A stretch of 64,000 nt of DNA, from assembly GCA_963791615.1 (NCBI GenBank), contig CAWBTE010000006.1, positions 1 to 64,000 on the forward strand. Reading direction: 5' to 3'. Position numbers and translations under genes: made by a program. Numbering within the stretch: position 1 is the first letter of the stretch; the number at the start of each line of letters is the position of its first letter. Below the pieces are notes generated by a model. The model did not search any database. It had not been told where the DNA came from and was given only the letters and a program-made list of their open reading frames with translations. This document shows positions 53,535 through 62,994 of this stretch, one piece after another. The DNA is from CAILZL01 sp963791615. GTDB taxonomy: Bacteria > Pseudomonadota > Gammaproteobacteria > Steroidobacterales > Steroidobacteraceae.

Positions 53535-54089
53535 TCAGGTTTCAGGGCGAATAAAGTGTTGCCGGTAGTGTTTGAGCTCGTTGATGGAATCGTGAATGTC
53601 ATCCAGCGCCAGGTGAGTGGAGGTCTTCTGCAGGCCTTCCAGCACTTTGGGCGCCCAGCGCCGCGCCAGCTCCTTGAGGGTGCTGACATCCAGGTTTCGG
53701 TAATGGAAAAACCGCTCCAGCATCGGCATCTGCCGCGCCAGAAAGCGCCGGTCCTGACAAATACTGTTGCCACACATGGGTGACTGGCCTTTATCCAGCC
53801 AGTGGCCCAGAAAACTCAAGGTCTTCTGCTCGGCAACAGCCTGCGTAATCTGGCTGTTGCGAACCCGGTCAAGCAGTCCTGAGCCGCCATGCTGCCGCTG
53901 ATTCCACTCATCCAGACCGCGCAGCACCTCATCCGGCTGGTGAATGGCCAGCACCGGCCCTTCGGCCAGCACGTTCAGATCCTTGTCGGTCACCACCGTG
54001 GCGATCTCGATGATGTGATCATTCAGGGTGTCGAGCCCGGTCATTTCCAGGTCAATCCAGATCAGTCGGCTATTATCGGACGAACTCAC
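53535..54089 (-). CDS. orn: Oligoribonuclease
   Basis: 184-residue DEDDh 3'-5' exonuclease that degrades short RNA and pGpG. LIWIDLEMTGLD holds the first Asp and Glu. VRNSQITQAVAEQKTLSF and PMCGNSICQDRRFLARQMPM (Asp) follow, with the last His and Asp in ALDDIHDSINELKHY. It is read divergently from the M48 protease gene. Confidence 0.97.
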   Translation of the reverse strand: MSSSDNSRLIWIDLEMTGLDTLNDHIIEIATVVTDKDLNVLAEGPVLAIHQPDEVLRGLDEWNQRQHGGSGLLDRVRNSQITQAVAEQKTLSFLGHWLDKGQSPMCGNSICQDRRFLARQMPMLERFFHYRNLDVSTLKELARRWAPKVLEGLQKTSTHLALDDIHDSINELKHYRQHFIRPET

Positions 54090-54196
54090 ACTTACTCCCG
54101 GGTCACGTGTTCATGGTTTGTTGTCGCTCAACTACGGCAGAATAGCATCTGCTGCCCCGTTATATATTTCAACCAGCCCACAGAACTCAACTCATC

Positions 54197-55450
54197 ATGC
54201 CCATGCTGACTTTGCTTTTCATTTTCGCCGTCGTGGCCAGTACCGCGTTACGGCTGTGGCTCACACAACGACAGATGCGTGCAGTCTCGCTGCACCGTGC
54301 TGCGGTGCCAACTGCCTTTGCACAAACCGTCACGCTGGCAGAACACCAGAAAGCCGCCGACTACACACTGGCGCGCGCCCGGCTGGCGCAAATCGATACC
54401 GTGCTGGGTGCCGTGGTGCTGGTGATCATCACCCTGGGCGGTGGCTTCAACTGGCTGGAAACGCAACTGCGAACTTTGACGCTGCCGCAACCCTGGCACG
54501 GTGTTGTGGTGATCGCAGCACTCATGCTGATCCTGACCCTGATCGACTTGCCCCTGTCGTGGATTCGCAGCTTCCGGGTCGAGGCGCGTTTTGGCTTCAA
54601 TCGCATGACCTCGGCCACCTTCGTACTCGATCTGTTGAAAGGTCTGTTGCTGGGCGCCCTGCTTGGCATTCCGCTTCTATGGGTGGTGCTCACCCTGATG
54701 AATTCCGCAGGCAATCTCTGGTGGCTGTATGCGTGGGCAGTGTGGCTGGGATTCAGCCTGCTCATCAGCTGGGCCTGGCCGATTTTTATTGCACCGCTGT
54801 TCAACAAGTTCACGCCCTTGCAGGACACTGCGCTGGTGGAACGCATCAGTCAATTGCTGAAGCGCTGTCAGTTTTCTTCAGCGGGTGTATTCGTCATGGA
54901 TGGTTCGTCGCGCTCCACCCACGGCAATGCCTACTTCACGGGACTGGGTCGCAACAAGCGCATCGTGTTCTTCGACACGCTGGTGCAACGACTGAGCCCC
55001 ACGGAAATCGAAGCGGTGCTGGCTCATGAGCTGGGACACTACAGTCTGCATCACATCCGCAAGGGCTTGATCGTTTCTGCCATTGTCAGCCTGCTCGGCT
55101 TTGCGCTGCTGGGTTATCTGACCGACTGGAGGGGATTTTATGCGGCGCTCGGCGTAGCCCAACCCTCCACACACGCTGCTTTAGTGCTGTTCATGCTGGC
55201 TTCCGGTCCTTTCATGTTTTTTGTAACGCCGCTGGGCGCTGCCTGGTCGCGCAAGCACGAATTCGAAGCAGACACCTTTGCGTCACAACATGCGGATGCA
55301 CGTGAGCTGGTCAGCGCGCTGGTCAAGTTGTATCGCGACAATGCCAGCACGCTGACTCCTGATGCGGTGCATTCACGGTTCTATGACTCGCATCCGCCCG
55401 CGCTGGAGCGCATTGCTTTTCTGGAAAGGCTGGCAGCCGCTCGCGCATGA
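54197..55450 (+). CDS. M48-family membrane metalloprotease (CAAX protease/Ste24-like)
   Basis: 417 residues. Several membrane helices cover the first 200 residues (VVLVIITLGGGFNWLE, ALLGIPLLWVVLTLMNSAG, LLISWAWPIFIAPLFN). The zinc site is VLAHELGHYSLHHI (HExxH), with the third ligand in HEFEADTFASQHADA. The segment FVMDGSSRSTHGNAYF is typical of the Ste24/HtpX group. It would act in membrane protein quality control. The stop overlaps the rsgA start (ATGA), and orn is divergent. Confidence 0.92.
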   Translation: MPMLTLLFIFAVVASTALRLWLTQRQMRAVSLHRAAVPTAFAQTVTLAEHQKAADYTLARARLAQIDTVLGAVVLVIITLGGGFNWLETQLRTLTLPQPWHGVVVIAALMLILTLIDLPLSWIRSFRVEARFGFNRMTSATFVLDLLKGLLLGALLGIPLLWVVLTLMNSAGNLWWLYAWAVWLGFSLLISWAWPIFIAPLFNKFTPLQDTALVERISQLLKRCQFSSAGVFVMDGSSRSTHGNAYFTGLGRNKRIVFFDTLVQRLSPTEIEAVLAHELGHYSLHHIRKGLIVSAIVSLLGFALLGYLTDWRGFYAALGVAQPSTHAALVLFMLASGPFMFFVTPLGAAWSRKHEFEADTFASQHADARELVSALVKLYRDNASTLTPDAVHSRFYDSHPPALERIAFLERLAAARA

Positions 55451-56352
55451 GCAACGATAACGCACGCGTTGTTGAGTGTTATGGACGTCGCGTTGTACTT
55501 TTGCTGGCCGATGGCAGCCGTCAGCGTGCCGAAGTGTTCGGCAAGCGTTTGCGCGTCGTCTGCGGTGACTGGGTGCGCATCACCGGTGATGCGAACGGCA
55601 ACTCAATACAAGTCGTGGAGCAACTGGAACGCAAGACGCATTTCACGCGCACCGACAGCCACGGTCAGGCTGAAGTACTGACGGCCAATATCACGCAGCT
55701 GGTGGTGTTGATGAGTGAGCAGCCGGCAAGTGATCCGTTCATCGTCGATCGTTATCTGGCAGGCGCAGAGCTGGGCGGACTGAAAGCGCTGCTGATCGTG
55801 ACCAAACAGGATCTCGGCCACAGCCCTGTTCTGCACGAGCACATCCGTATCTATCAGCAGGCCGGCTATCCGGTATTCAACGTCTCTGCTCAGGAGGCCA
55901 TTGGCCTCGCCGACTTGCGGCAAGCCTTGCTCAACGAAACCTCCATGCTGGTGGGGGAATCGGGTGTGGGCAAATCCACACTCACCAATGCGCTGCTGGG
56001 CAGCAACATGCAGGCAATTCGTGAGATTTCAGACTCAACTGGCGAGGGCCGTCATACCACTGTGTCATCCGTGATGTTTGACCTGCCGGGTGGTGGCCAG
56101 TTGATCGACTCTCCCGGTGTGCGCGACTACGCGCCAGCGCCGGTGAATGATTTGCAAGTTGCGTTTGGCTGGCGTGAATTCACTCGCTACAGCGGGCAAT
56201 GCAAGTTCAATAATTGTTTGCACCTGCGCGAACCCGGCTGCGCGGTCATCGCCGCGGTGGCAGCCGGTGATATCGACAGCCGTCGCCACGACAGTTACAA
56301 ACGGCTGCTGAATCTGATGCGCCAGTTGTTGCCTTCATACGAGCGGCGCTGA
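55447..56352 (+). CDS. rsgA: Ribosome small-subunit biogenesis GTPase RsgA
   Basis: 301 residues with circularly permuted GTPase motifs. The OB-fold is N-terminal. G4 is LIVTKQDLG, G5 VFNVSAQEA, G1 VGESGVGKSTLTNALLGS and G3 LIDSPGVRDYA. The zinc module is CKFNNCLHLREPGCAV. It completes 30S maturation. It is coupled to the M48 gene by an ATGA overlap. Confidence 0.97.
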   Translation: MSNDNARVVECYGRRVVLLLADGSRQRAEVFGKRLRVVCGDWVRITGDANGNSIQVVEQLERKTHFTRTDSHGQAEVLTANITQLVVLMSEQPASDPFIVDRYLAGAELGGLKALLIVTKQDLGHSPVLHEHIRIYQQAGYPVFNVSAQEAIGLADLRQALLNETSMLVGESGVGKSTLTNALLGSNMQAIREISDSTGEGRHTTVSSVMFDLPGGGQLIDSPGVRDYAPAPVNDLQVAFGWREFTRYSGQCKFNNCLHLREPGCAVIAAVAAGDIDSRRHDSYKRLLNLMRQLLPSYERR

Positions 56353-56374
56353 AAACAGGGCTGCTGCCCTGTTT
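56353..56374. terminator. Hairpin between convergent rsgA and DEAD-box genes
   Basis: AAACAGGGC (56353-56361) pairs with GCCCTGTTT (56366-56374) around a 4-nt loop in the 48-bp gap between convergent stops. On the minus strand the stem is followed by a short T run. Probably a shared terminator. Confidence 0.55.
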
Positions 56375-56400
56375 CAGCCAGTTTCAATAACTGTCAGTGC

Positions 56401-57720
56401 TTAACGGACATTGCCATTGACGCGACGTGGCTGGCCTTGAGAATCACTGCGCGGCGCATGACTCCCCTCACGACGCTGGCCATTGGCAGTACCGCGTGCG
56501 CCGTTGCTGCGTGATTGCGAATGATTGTGCCGTGGCCGGTTGTGTTGCTGAGGTTGTGGCGTCACCGGATTTGCACCCGGAGCACGCGGTGGTGGCGCAG
56601 AAATCGCTGGCATGGCTTCACGACGAATGGCCTTGCCAATCAGTCGCTCGATATCCTTGAGCAAACCGGATTCATCCGGAGCAACCAGTGAAACAGCCGT
56701 TCCCGTGGCGCCAGCACGACCTGTGCGTCCGATGCGATGCACGTAGTCTTCCGGCACATTGGGCAGTTCGTAATTCACTACAAAGGGCAGTTCCTTGATG
56801 TCCAGTCCGCGTGCTGCGACTTCAGTCGCAACCAGTGCACGCACCCTGCCCGACTTGAAACCACTCAATGCTGCAACGCGCGCTGACTGGCTCTTGTTGC
56901 CATGAATTGCAGCGGCGGCAATTGAATCGTCTTCCAGCTGCTTGGTGAGGCGATTGGCGCCGTGTTTGGTACGGGTAAACACCAGCACCTGCGGCCAGTC
57001 GTTGGCGCGGATCAAATGCGACAGCAAGGCACGCTTCTCATCCTTGGACACCATATGCGCCAGCTGCGTGACGGACTCCACCGCCGTGTTGCGACGCGCT
57101 ACTTCCACTTCGGCAGGATTTTTCAGCACGCCGCCGGCCAGCTTGCGAATGTCGTCCGAATAAGTCGCTGAGAACATCAGGTTCTGACGCTTGGCAGGTA
57201 ACAGGCGAATGACGCGGCGAATATCATTGATAAAGCCCATGTCGAGCATGCGATCGGCTTCATCCAGCACGAAAATTTCGACCTGGCTCAGATCAACGGT
57301 ACGTTGCTGCACATGGTCCAGCAGACGCCCTGGCGTGGCGATCAGGATATCCACGCCCTGCCGCAGCACATCAATCTGCGGATTGATGCTGACGCCACCA
57401 AACACTACGGTACTGCGCAGTGACAGATACTTGCCGTAGCTTCGTACACTCTCGGCAACCTGTGCAGTGAGCTCACGCGTCGGAGTCAGTACCAGTGCGC
57501 GCGGTGCAGGACCACGACGGGTACTGGCCAGCAAACGCTGCAACAATGGCAAGGTGAAACCGGCGGTCTTGCCAGTGCCGGTTTGTGCGCCGGCGAGCAT
57601 GTCGCGGCCGGCAAGAATTTCGGGAATGGCCTGTGCCTGCACAGGGGTGGGATCGGTATAGCCGCGTTCAGTGACGGCACGAACAATTTCGGGCAACAGC
57701 CCGAGCGTAGCAAATGACAT
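56401..57720 (-). CDS. DEAD-box RNA helicase (RhlE-like)
   Basis: 439 residues. Q-motif region FATLGLLPEIVRAV with TPVQAQAIPEIL, Walker A AGAQTGTGKTAGFTLPLL, motif Ia LTPTRELTAQV, motif II VLDEADRMLDMGF, motif III LMFSATYSDDIR, motif IV and VI in VLVFTRTKHGANRL and HRIGRTGRAGATG. The C-terminal 70 residues are basic and rich in Gln, Asn, Arg and Pro, as in RhlE-type helicases acting on ribosomes and mRNA decay. Confidence 0.95.
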   Translation of the reverse strand: MSFATLGLLPEIVRAVTERGYTDPTPVQAQAIPEILAGRDMLAGAQTGTGKTAGFTLPLLQRLLASTRRGPAPRALVLTPTRELTAQVAESVRSYGKYLSLRSTVVFGGVSINPQIDVLRQGVDILIATPGRLLDHVQQRTVDLSQVEIFVLDEADRMLDMGFINDIRRVIRLLPAKRQNLMFSATYSDDIRKLAGGVLKNPAEVEVARRNTAVESVTQLAHMVSKDEKRALLSHLIRANDWPQVLVFTRTKHGANRLTKQLEDDSIAAAAIHGNKSQSARVAALSGFKSGRVRALVATEVAARGLDIKELPFVVNYELPNVPEDYVHRIGRTGRAGATGTAVSLVAPDESGLLKDIERLIGKAIRREAMPAISAPPPRAPGANPVTPQPQQHNRPRHNHSQSRSNGARGTANGQRREGSHAPRSDSQGQPRRVNGNVR

Positions 57721-57918
57721 TAAATTGAATTCCTCAACCAGCCTTCGGGAAAATCATTTCCTGGTCCGGGGAGGCATGGGCATTAAAGATCGCGAATCAG
57801 AACAGAGATATCTGTCCATTACTGCGAGAGGTAAAAGCGCCGGACAGCGCTATAGGGAGCACGCACTGTACACAGAGTTACTCAGGAAAGCACGCTAAAT
57901 TATTGTTTTGCCGTGAAA

Positions 57919-58365
57919 TCAGGCTGGATCACGTACCAGCAGCACCGGAATTTTGGCCAGCCGCACTACCTGTTCGGCATCACTGCCCATGACCACACGA
58001 CTCAAACCACGACGACCATGGGTGCCCAGCACAATGATGTCGGCGTGACACTGCTCGGCATCATGGACAATCGCCTCCCCCGCCTGACCACCATGCGCTT
58101 GCAGTAATTCGCTCTCCACGGCAATGCCCGCAGCAGCGACTTGTTGCCTGCCCTTCTCCAGAATCTTTTCACCACTTTCGCGCAGCGCCGTAATCAGCTC
58201 GCCGGAGTAGATGGTGCCTTCATAAGAAGCCATCACCATCAGTTCATTGACCACGTGAATCAGTCGAATGGTGGCCTTCTGATCGCTGGCCAGCTTCATC
58301 GCTTCGGCAAGACCACGATCCGCTGTTGTACTGCCATCAATCGGCGCAAGAATTTTCTGGTACAT
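57919..58365 (-). CDS. Universal stress protein (UspA family)
   Basis: 148-residue single Usp domain. It starts YQKILAPIDGSTTADRGL and ends with the ATP-binding G-2x-G-9x-G(S/T) motif in GTHGRRGLSRVVMGSDAEQV. An ATP-binding UspA class protein is likely. It stands alone, with about 200 nt and 100 nt gaps on either side. Confidence 0.93.
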   Translation of the reverse strand: MYQKILAPIDGSTTADRGLAEAMKLASDQKATIRLIHVVNELMVMASYEGTIYSGELITALRESGEKILEKGRQQVAAAGIAVESELLQAHGGQAGEAIVHDAEQCHADIIVLGTHGRRGLSRVVMGSDAEQVVRLAKIPVLLVRDPA

Positions 58366-58468
58366 GCTTATCCCCTGTTACTGGAACGGACTGGCTTCGG
58401 GGCTGAATTGACCACGTCCGGGGTAACGACGCAATCAGGTATTGCCGCAACCCCAAGTCCGACAAGCG

Positions 58469-59422
58469 CTAACTGGCGACCGCCAGCATCAGTTGATTGG
58501 CATGGCAGCCACGCAACTCCTGGGTCGCTTTGGCGATGAATTGCTCAGGCGTGTCGTTCTTATCCGGAATGGCCGAAATGATGCCAGCGCTGATGGTTAC
58601 ATAGCGGGAAATCACGGCGCGCGGATGATGGATGGCCAGATCGCGCACACGTGCCAGCACCATTTCACCCACACGCATGGCGTGTGCCGGCTCGGTAGTC
58701 AATGTTGCTGCAATAACCTGGGTGTCCTCCCAGCGTGCACACAGGTCGGCGGAACGCCGGAAACATCCCGCGATGGTTCGCGCGACGCGCTTGAATGTCT
58801 GCTCGGCGCCGCCCGCGCCAAATACATCACGATAGGCGGCAGCGTTATCGACTCCAAACAGCATGACGGTCAGTGGCTTGCCTTCGCGCTGCGCCAGACC
58901 GAAATCGCGATGCAGCAGATCTTCGAAATACGAGCGACGTAACAGACCGGTTAGCTTGTCTTCACGTACATGCGCCAGCATACGCTGCGTCGTCAGCGGC
59001 GCATCAGCCTCTGGTTCACCAATGGAAGCCGACTGACTCGGGTTGCCCGGTCGATGGAAACTGACGAAATGGGTAATCGTGCCCTGCTGATCACGGATGG
59101 GCACGATCTGCAATTCGTTGAGAAACGGTGAGCCATCCTTGCGGAAGTTGTTGAGCATGGTGCGGCAGGCAATGCCCTGGCTCAGCGCAGCGCGCAGCTG
59201 CTGCAGACCTTCCTGACTGCTCTCGCCCTGTTGCAGCAAGCGCAGATTCCGGCCCACCAGCTCATTGCGGGGGTAGCCGCTGAGCTGTTCAAACGCGTGG
59301 TTGACGTAAACCACCGGCCAGCCGGTATTACGGGCATCACAGACCACTACCCCATCCGGAGAAGCATCAATCACGCTTTGCAGCACCAACCAGTCCAGCG
59401 ACACGCGGCAATCTCCACTCAT
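58469..59422 (-). CDS. LOV-like PAS protein with degenerate GGDEF domain
   Basis: 317 residues. The N-terminal PAS domain (about 12-125) matches LOV domains: VVYVNHAFEQLSGY, ELVGRNLRLLQQGES, LNNFRKDGSPFLNELQI and ITHFVSFHRP. The LOV photoactive Cys of the GRNCRFLQ motif is Leu60 here, so a normal flavin-cysteinyl adduct cannot form. A GGDEF-type domain follows (about 153-310, starting EDKLTGLLRRSYFEDLL), but the active-site GGDEF is replaced by WEDTQ (231-235), so cyclase activity is unlikely. It may be a flavin or redox sensor that binds or regulates a partner, possibly as a c-di-GMP receptor; that is inference. Confidence 0.85.
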   Translation of the reverse strand: MSGDCRVSLDWLVLQSVIDASPDGVVVCDARNTGWPVVYVNHAFEQLSGYPRNELVGRNLRLLQQGESSQEGLQQLRAALSQGIACRTMLNNFRKDGSPFLNELQIVPIRDQQGTITHFVSFHRPGNPSQSASIGEPEADAPLTTQRMLAHVREDKLTGLLRRSYFEDLLHRDFGLAQREGKPLTVMLFGVDNAAAYRDVFGAGGAEQTFKRVARTIAGCFRRSADLCARWEDTQVIAATLTTEPAHAMRVGEMVLARVRDLAIHHPRAVISRYVTISAGIISAIPDKNDTPEQFIAKATQELRGCHANQLMLAVAS

Positions 59423-59502
59423 TCAGGGGAATGTGGGTGAGACTAGCGCCGCACCTGCACCTTTGCACTGCTGTGGCGGTGACTGCGTTTTCAAACTGAG
59501 AA

Positions 59503-59773
59503 CTAGGGCCTGTTAACCCTGATGGCATCGCTGCGTTGGAGTCCCAGAAAGCGCCAGGCTAGGCGCGAGGAGTGAGGTTTGGTGATTCCAAATAAACGAC
59601 GAGCAACACCGCATGGCGCTTTCTGGGGCCCAACCCGAAGGGACGGAGCCAGCAAGACCTAGGACTTTGTTGCACCTCGCTTGAGTACGCTAAGTACACC
59701 GCGCTCGGTGCGTCGCGTCCTAGGTCTTGCTGACCGCCGTCGCAGCGATGCCATCAGGGTTAACAGGCCCTAG
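59503..59773. repeat. 271-bp element with perfect 33-bp inverted terminal arms
   Basis: Positions 59503-59535 are the exact reverse complement of 59741-59773. Inside, a 14-bp perfect pair (59543-59556 with 59614-59627) and a 15-bp perfect pair (59651-59665 with 59717-59731) form two nested stems. No gene is open in it. Its right end lies over the nagZ stop codon. It fits the 347-bp gap between the GGDEF and nagZ genes and looks like a MITE or a large REP-like intergenic element. No clear target-site duplication is seen. Confidence 0.8.
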
Positions 59774-60795
59774 CTGCCTTTCACGCAGCTTGACACTGCT
59801 GCCTGACAACTTTGCCAAAGGGCCGAGGCCAGCAATTCCTGTGGTTTTAGCCCGGCCAGACCATGCAGGCGCGCCAGACGCGCCAGACTCACCGGATCCG
59901 GCTGGATATCCAGTTCACGCAAGGTTTGCAGGACGGCATCCCGGTGGTTGCAGATCAGCACCATGTCACAACCTGCGGCCAGCGATTTACGTACACGCTG
60001 TGGAATGGGCCCCATGATGCTGGCGCCTTCCATGCTCAGATCATCGGAAAACACGGCACCGGTGAACCCGAGTTTGCCACGCAACTCGTCCACCAGCCAT
60101 TTGCGTGAAAAGCTGGCCGGCACGCTGTCGATCTGCTCGAACACCACATGCGCAGCCATCACCGCGGGCAGCTGGTTATCGATCAAACGCGTGTAGGGAT
60201 GAATATCGTGACCCAGATCCACATAGCGACGGCGATCCACCGGCAAGGCCACATGTGAATCCGCCACCACGGCGCCATGTCCCGGAAAGTGTTTGGCTAC
60301 TGCGCACATGCCGGCATCACGCATGCCATGCATTATCGCCACCGCCAGATCGCCTACCACACGCGAATCGCGATGCAAGGACCGGTCACCGATCACGCTG
60401 CTGGCGCCATAATCCAGATCCACCACCGGACCAAAGCTCAGGTCAATTCCCACTGCACGCAACTCGGCCGCGAGCAGCCAGCCCGCCTGTTTCGCCAGCT
60501 GCAAACCGGCCTGATGATTCTGGTCATACGTCTGGCCAATGGCGCGCATCGGCGGCAACACGGTGAAGTCCTTGCGAAAGCGCTGTACGCGCCCACCTTC
60601 ATAGTCCACCGCCACCAGCAAGGGTGGCTTGCGTACCGCACGCACCTCGGTGATCAGCTGTTGTATCTGATCACGACTGTCAAAGTTGCGCGTGAACAGA
60701 ATAATTCCACCCACCAGCGGATGCCGGAGCAGCTCACGTTCATCAGCCAGCAACTCCTTGCCCAGCAGGTCGATCATCAGAGGACCGAGAGTCAT
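59770..60795 (-). CDS. nagZ: Beta-N-acetylhexosaminidase NagZ
   Basis: 341-residue cytosolic GH3 enzyme that removes GlcNAc from recycled muropeptides. DYEGGRVQRFRKDF is the substrate-binding region. KHFPGHGAVVADSHVALPVD carries the catalytic His and Lys/His loop, and VFSDDLSMEGASIM the nucleophile Asp. Length is normal. The TAG stop (59770-59772) lies within the inverted-repeat element, so the last codons may have changed when it arrived. It starts 9 nt after the rlmD stop. Confidence 0.96.
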   Translation of the reverse strand: MTLGPLMIDLLGKELLADERELLRHPLVGGIILFTRNFDSRDQIQQLITEVRAVRKPPLLVAVDYEGGRVQRFRKDFTVLPPMRAIGQTYDQNHQAGLQLAKQAGWLLAAELRAVGIDLSFGPVVDLDYGASSVIGDRSLHRDSRVVGDLAVAIMHGMRDAGMCAVAKHFPGHGAVVADSHVALPVDRRRYVDLGHDIHPYTRLIDNQLPAVMAAHVVFEQIDSVPASFSRKWLVDELRGKLGFTGAVFSDDLSMEGASIMGPIPQRVRKSLAAGCDMVLICNHRDAVLQTLRELDIQPDPVSLARLARLHGLAGLKPQELLASALWQSCQAAVSSCVKGS

Positions 60796-60804
60796 GTGTG
60801 CTCC

Positions 60805-62133
60805 TTAACGCTCAAACACCGCCACTGATTCCACATGCGCGGTATGCGGGAACATGTCGAACACACCCGCAGATCTCAGCGTGTAACCCAGCTCATGTAC
60901 CAGTATGTCAGTGTCGCGCGCCAGTGTGCCGGGATGACAGGAGATGTACACCACCCGCTGTGCGCCGCACCTGGCAATGACCGGCAGAATTTCCCGCGCG
61001 CCGGCGCGTGGTGGATCAAGCAAGACCTTGTTGAATTTGCGCTTCGCAAATGGTGAATCCTTGTGCTCTTCAAACAGATTGGCCACCATGAACTCGGCAT
61101 TTTCAATGCCATTGCGGCGAGCATTGTGTCGCGCGCGCTCCACCAGCGCGGCATCACCTTCAATACCCAGCACCTGCTTTGCCTGTTGCGCCAATGGCAA
61201 CGAGAAATTGCCCAGCCCACAGAACAGATCCAGCACTTCGTCGTCTGCGTTCACTTCCAGCAGTTGCAGCGCCAGCGCTACCATTTGCTGATTCAAGGCG
61301 CCATTCACCTGGATGAAGTCATTGGGCAGGAATTCAAACTCCAGCTTGAACTGTGGCAAACCATATACCAGCGGCTGCGTGCTCTCTGGGTGCAGCGGTC
61401 TGATGCTGTCATAGCCTTCGCGTTGCAGATAGATCTGTACACCATGCTGAATCCGGAAGGTTTGCAGCACTTGCAAATCGGCGTCGGTCAGATCCTCCAG
61501 AATACGGATCACCAGCGCCGTGATGTTGTCTGCCACAGCGGCTTCCACCTGCGGCACCTTGTCGCGCACGCTCAGACTGCCCAGCATCTGGCTCAGTGGT
61601 TCAATCAACGAACTCAATGGCTCACGCAACACTTCGCAACGACTGATATCCGCCAGCTTGCTGTTGCTGCGCTCGCGAAAGCCCACCAGTGTTCGACCTT
61701 TCTGCGCAACCCAGCGCGCGCCCAGACGCGCACGACGACGATAGTTCCAGACATCCGCCTGCAAGGGAGGCAAGACCACGGGCACGATTACTTTGCCGAT
61801 ACGTGTCATGTTGTCCAGCAATTGCGCTTGCTTGAGTTCCAGCTGCCTGGCTGGTGAAAGATGCTGTTCGGCGCAACCACCGCACATTGCATAGTGCTGA
61901 CACTTCGGTTCAACGCGATCTGGTGAACCCGTCACTACTTTGAGCAACTTGGCTTCCTGCACACCCTTGCGACGTTGCAGCAACTGCACCTCCACGGTTT
62001 CACCGGGCAATGCGCCGTCAATGAACACCGCTCGGCCATCGAGACGGGCAATACCCTGCGCTTCGTGTGACAGATCCACTACTTCCAGCAGCTGAGGAGG
62101 CAACAGCTTCAGCGCATGTTTGTGCCGACTCAT
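60805..62133 (-). CDS. rlmD: 23S rRNA (uracil-1939-C5)-methyltransferase RlmD
   Basis: 442 residues. The TRAM domain is N-terminal (SHEAQGIARLDGRAVFIDG). A 4Fe-4S site is in CQHYAMCGGCAEQHL with a further Cys nearby. The methyltransferase core has LDLFCGLGNFSLPLA (SAM), LLDPPRAGARE and the catalytic Cys in VYISCHPGTLARD. It overlaps the exonuclease gene stop by 4 nt. Confidence 0.97.
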   Translation of the reverse strand: MSRHKHALKLLPPQLLEVVDLSHEAQGIARLDGRAVFIDGALPGETVEVQLLQRRKGVQEAKLLKVVTGSPDRVEPKCQHYAMCGGCAEQHLSPARQLELKQAQLLDNMTRIGKVIVPVVLPPLQADVWNYRRRARLGARWVAQKGRTLVGFRERSNSKLADISRCEVLREPLSSLIEPLSQMLGSLSVRDKVPQVEAAVADNITALVIRILEDLTDADLQVLQTFRIQHGVQIYLQREGYDSIRPLHPESTQPLVYGLPQFKLEFEFLPNDFIQVNGALNQQMVALALQLLEVNADDEVLDLFCGLGNFSLPLAQQAKQVLGIEGDAALVERARHNARRNGIENAEFMVANLFEEHKDSPFAKRKFNKVLLDPPRAGAREILPVIARCGAQRVVYISCHPGTLARDTDILVHELGYTLRSAGVFDMFPHTAHVESVAVFER

Positions 62134-62909
62134 GCTTTAACCTCAGGCCAGGCAGCAAGAAACTCCTGAAAGTGTGGCTGTGGCTGTTCGCGCAGATAGT
62201 CACGGATACGCTGGGTTTCTTCGGCATATTGTTCGCGCGACAAATGGCCGCGCATCAATTGAAATCGCAGATACACCAGGAAGGTATTGAGCACATCGGT
62301 TTCGCAGTAATTGCGGATGTCACTGATGCCACCTTCCAGCCAGCAATCCCAGACCTTGTCGCCGCTCATGCCCAGCTTGCCGGGCAGATTCAGCAGCATG
62401 GCCACATTCTGCAGACTGGCGCGGCCCCGGCCCTGATAGCCCGACAACACATCCATGACATCAATGTGCCGCCAGTGAAAGCGGTTCAGATAATTGTTCC
62501 AGCGGAACGACTGATCTTCATCACCAACCTCCCAGTACCGTGGTGCCTGAATACCATGGCGCAACGCGCGGTAGTGCAACACCGGCAGGTCAAAGCCGCT
62601 GCCGTTCCACGACACCAGATCCGGCGTGTACTTGTCGATGCCGTCAAAGAATCGCTGGATCAGCTCGGCTTCCGGTGCATCCGCCTCGCCCAGTGACCAC
62701 ACTTTGAAGCTGTCGCGCGAACGCAGTGCTACCGAAATCGCCACCACTCGTTGCTGCTCCAGACTCAGAAACTCGCTGCCGGTTTCTTCACGACGTTTGG
62801 TCTGCATGACATAGCCAACCTGCTTGTCGGTCAGGTCATCCAGGCCATAGATACGGCGTCCCAGCTCCACGTCGGGGATGGTTTCAATGTCGAAGGAAAA
62901 TACGTGCAT
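62130..62909 (-). CDS. 3'-5' exonuclease, PolB-like (DnaQ superfamily)
   Basis: 259-residue DEDDy-type nuclease. FSFDIETIPDVELGRRIYGL has the first Asp and Glu, LVSWNGSGFDLPVLHYRAL the second Asp, and YCETDVLNTFLVYLR the last Asp and Tyr-type site. This predicted exonuclease family is widespread in Proteobacteria and its physiological role is unsettled. It is coupled to rlmD by overlap. Confidence 0.88.
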   Translation of the reverse strand: MHVFSFDIETIPDVELGRRIYGLDDLTDKQVGYVMQTKRREETGSEFLSLEQQRVVAISVALRSRDSFKVWSLGEADAPEAELIQRFFDGIDKYTPDLVSWNGSGFDLPVLHYRALRHGIQAPRYWEVGDEDQSFRWNNYLNRFHWRHIDVMDVLSGYQGRGRASLQNVAMLLNLPGKLGMSGDKVWDCWLEGGISDIRNYCETDVLNTFLVYLRFQLMRGHLSREQYAEETQRIRDYLREQPQPHFQEFLAAWPEVKA

Positions 62910-62994
62910 GACAGTAACCAGTTGCAGGAAATCAGGCCGGGCATTCTACCTTTGTCCGACCAGAACGGCGGATCAATCAGGCGCCTGAATCCTG

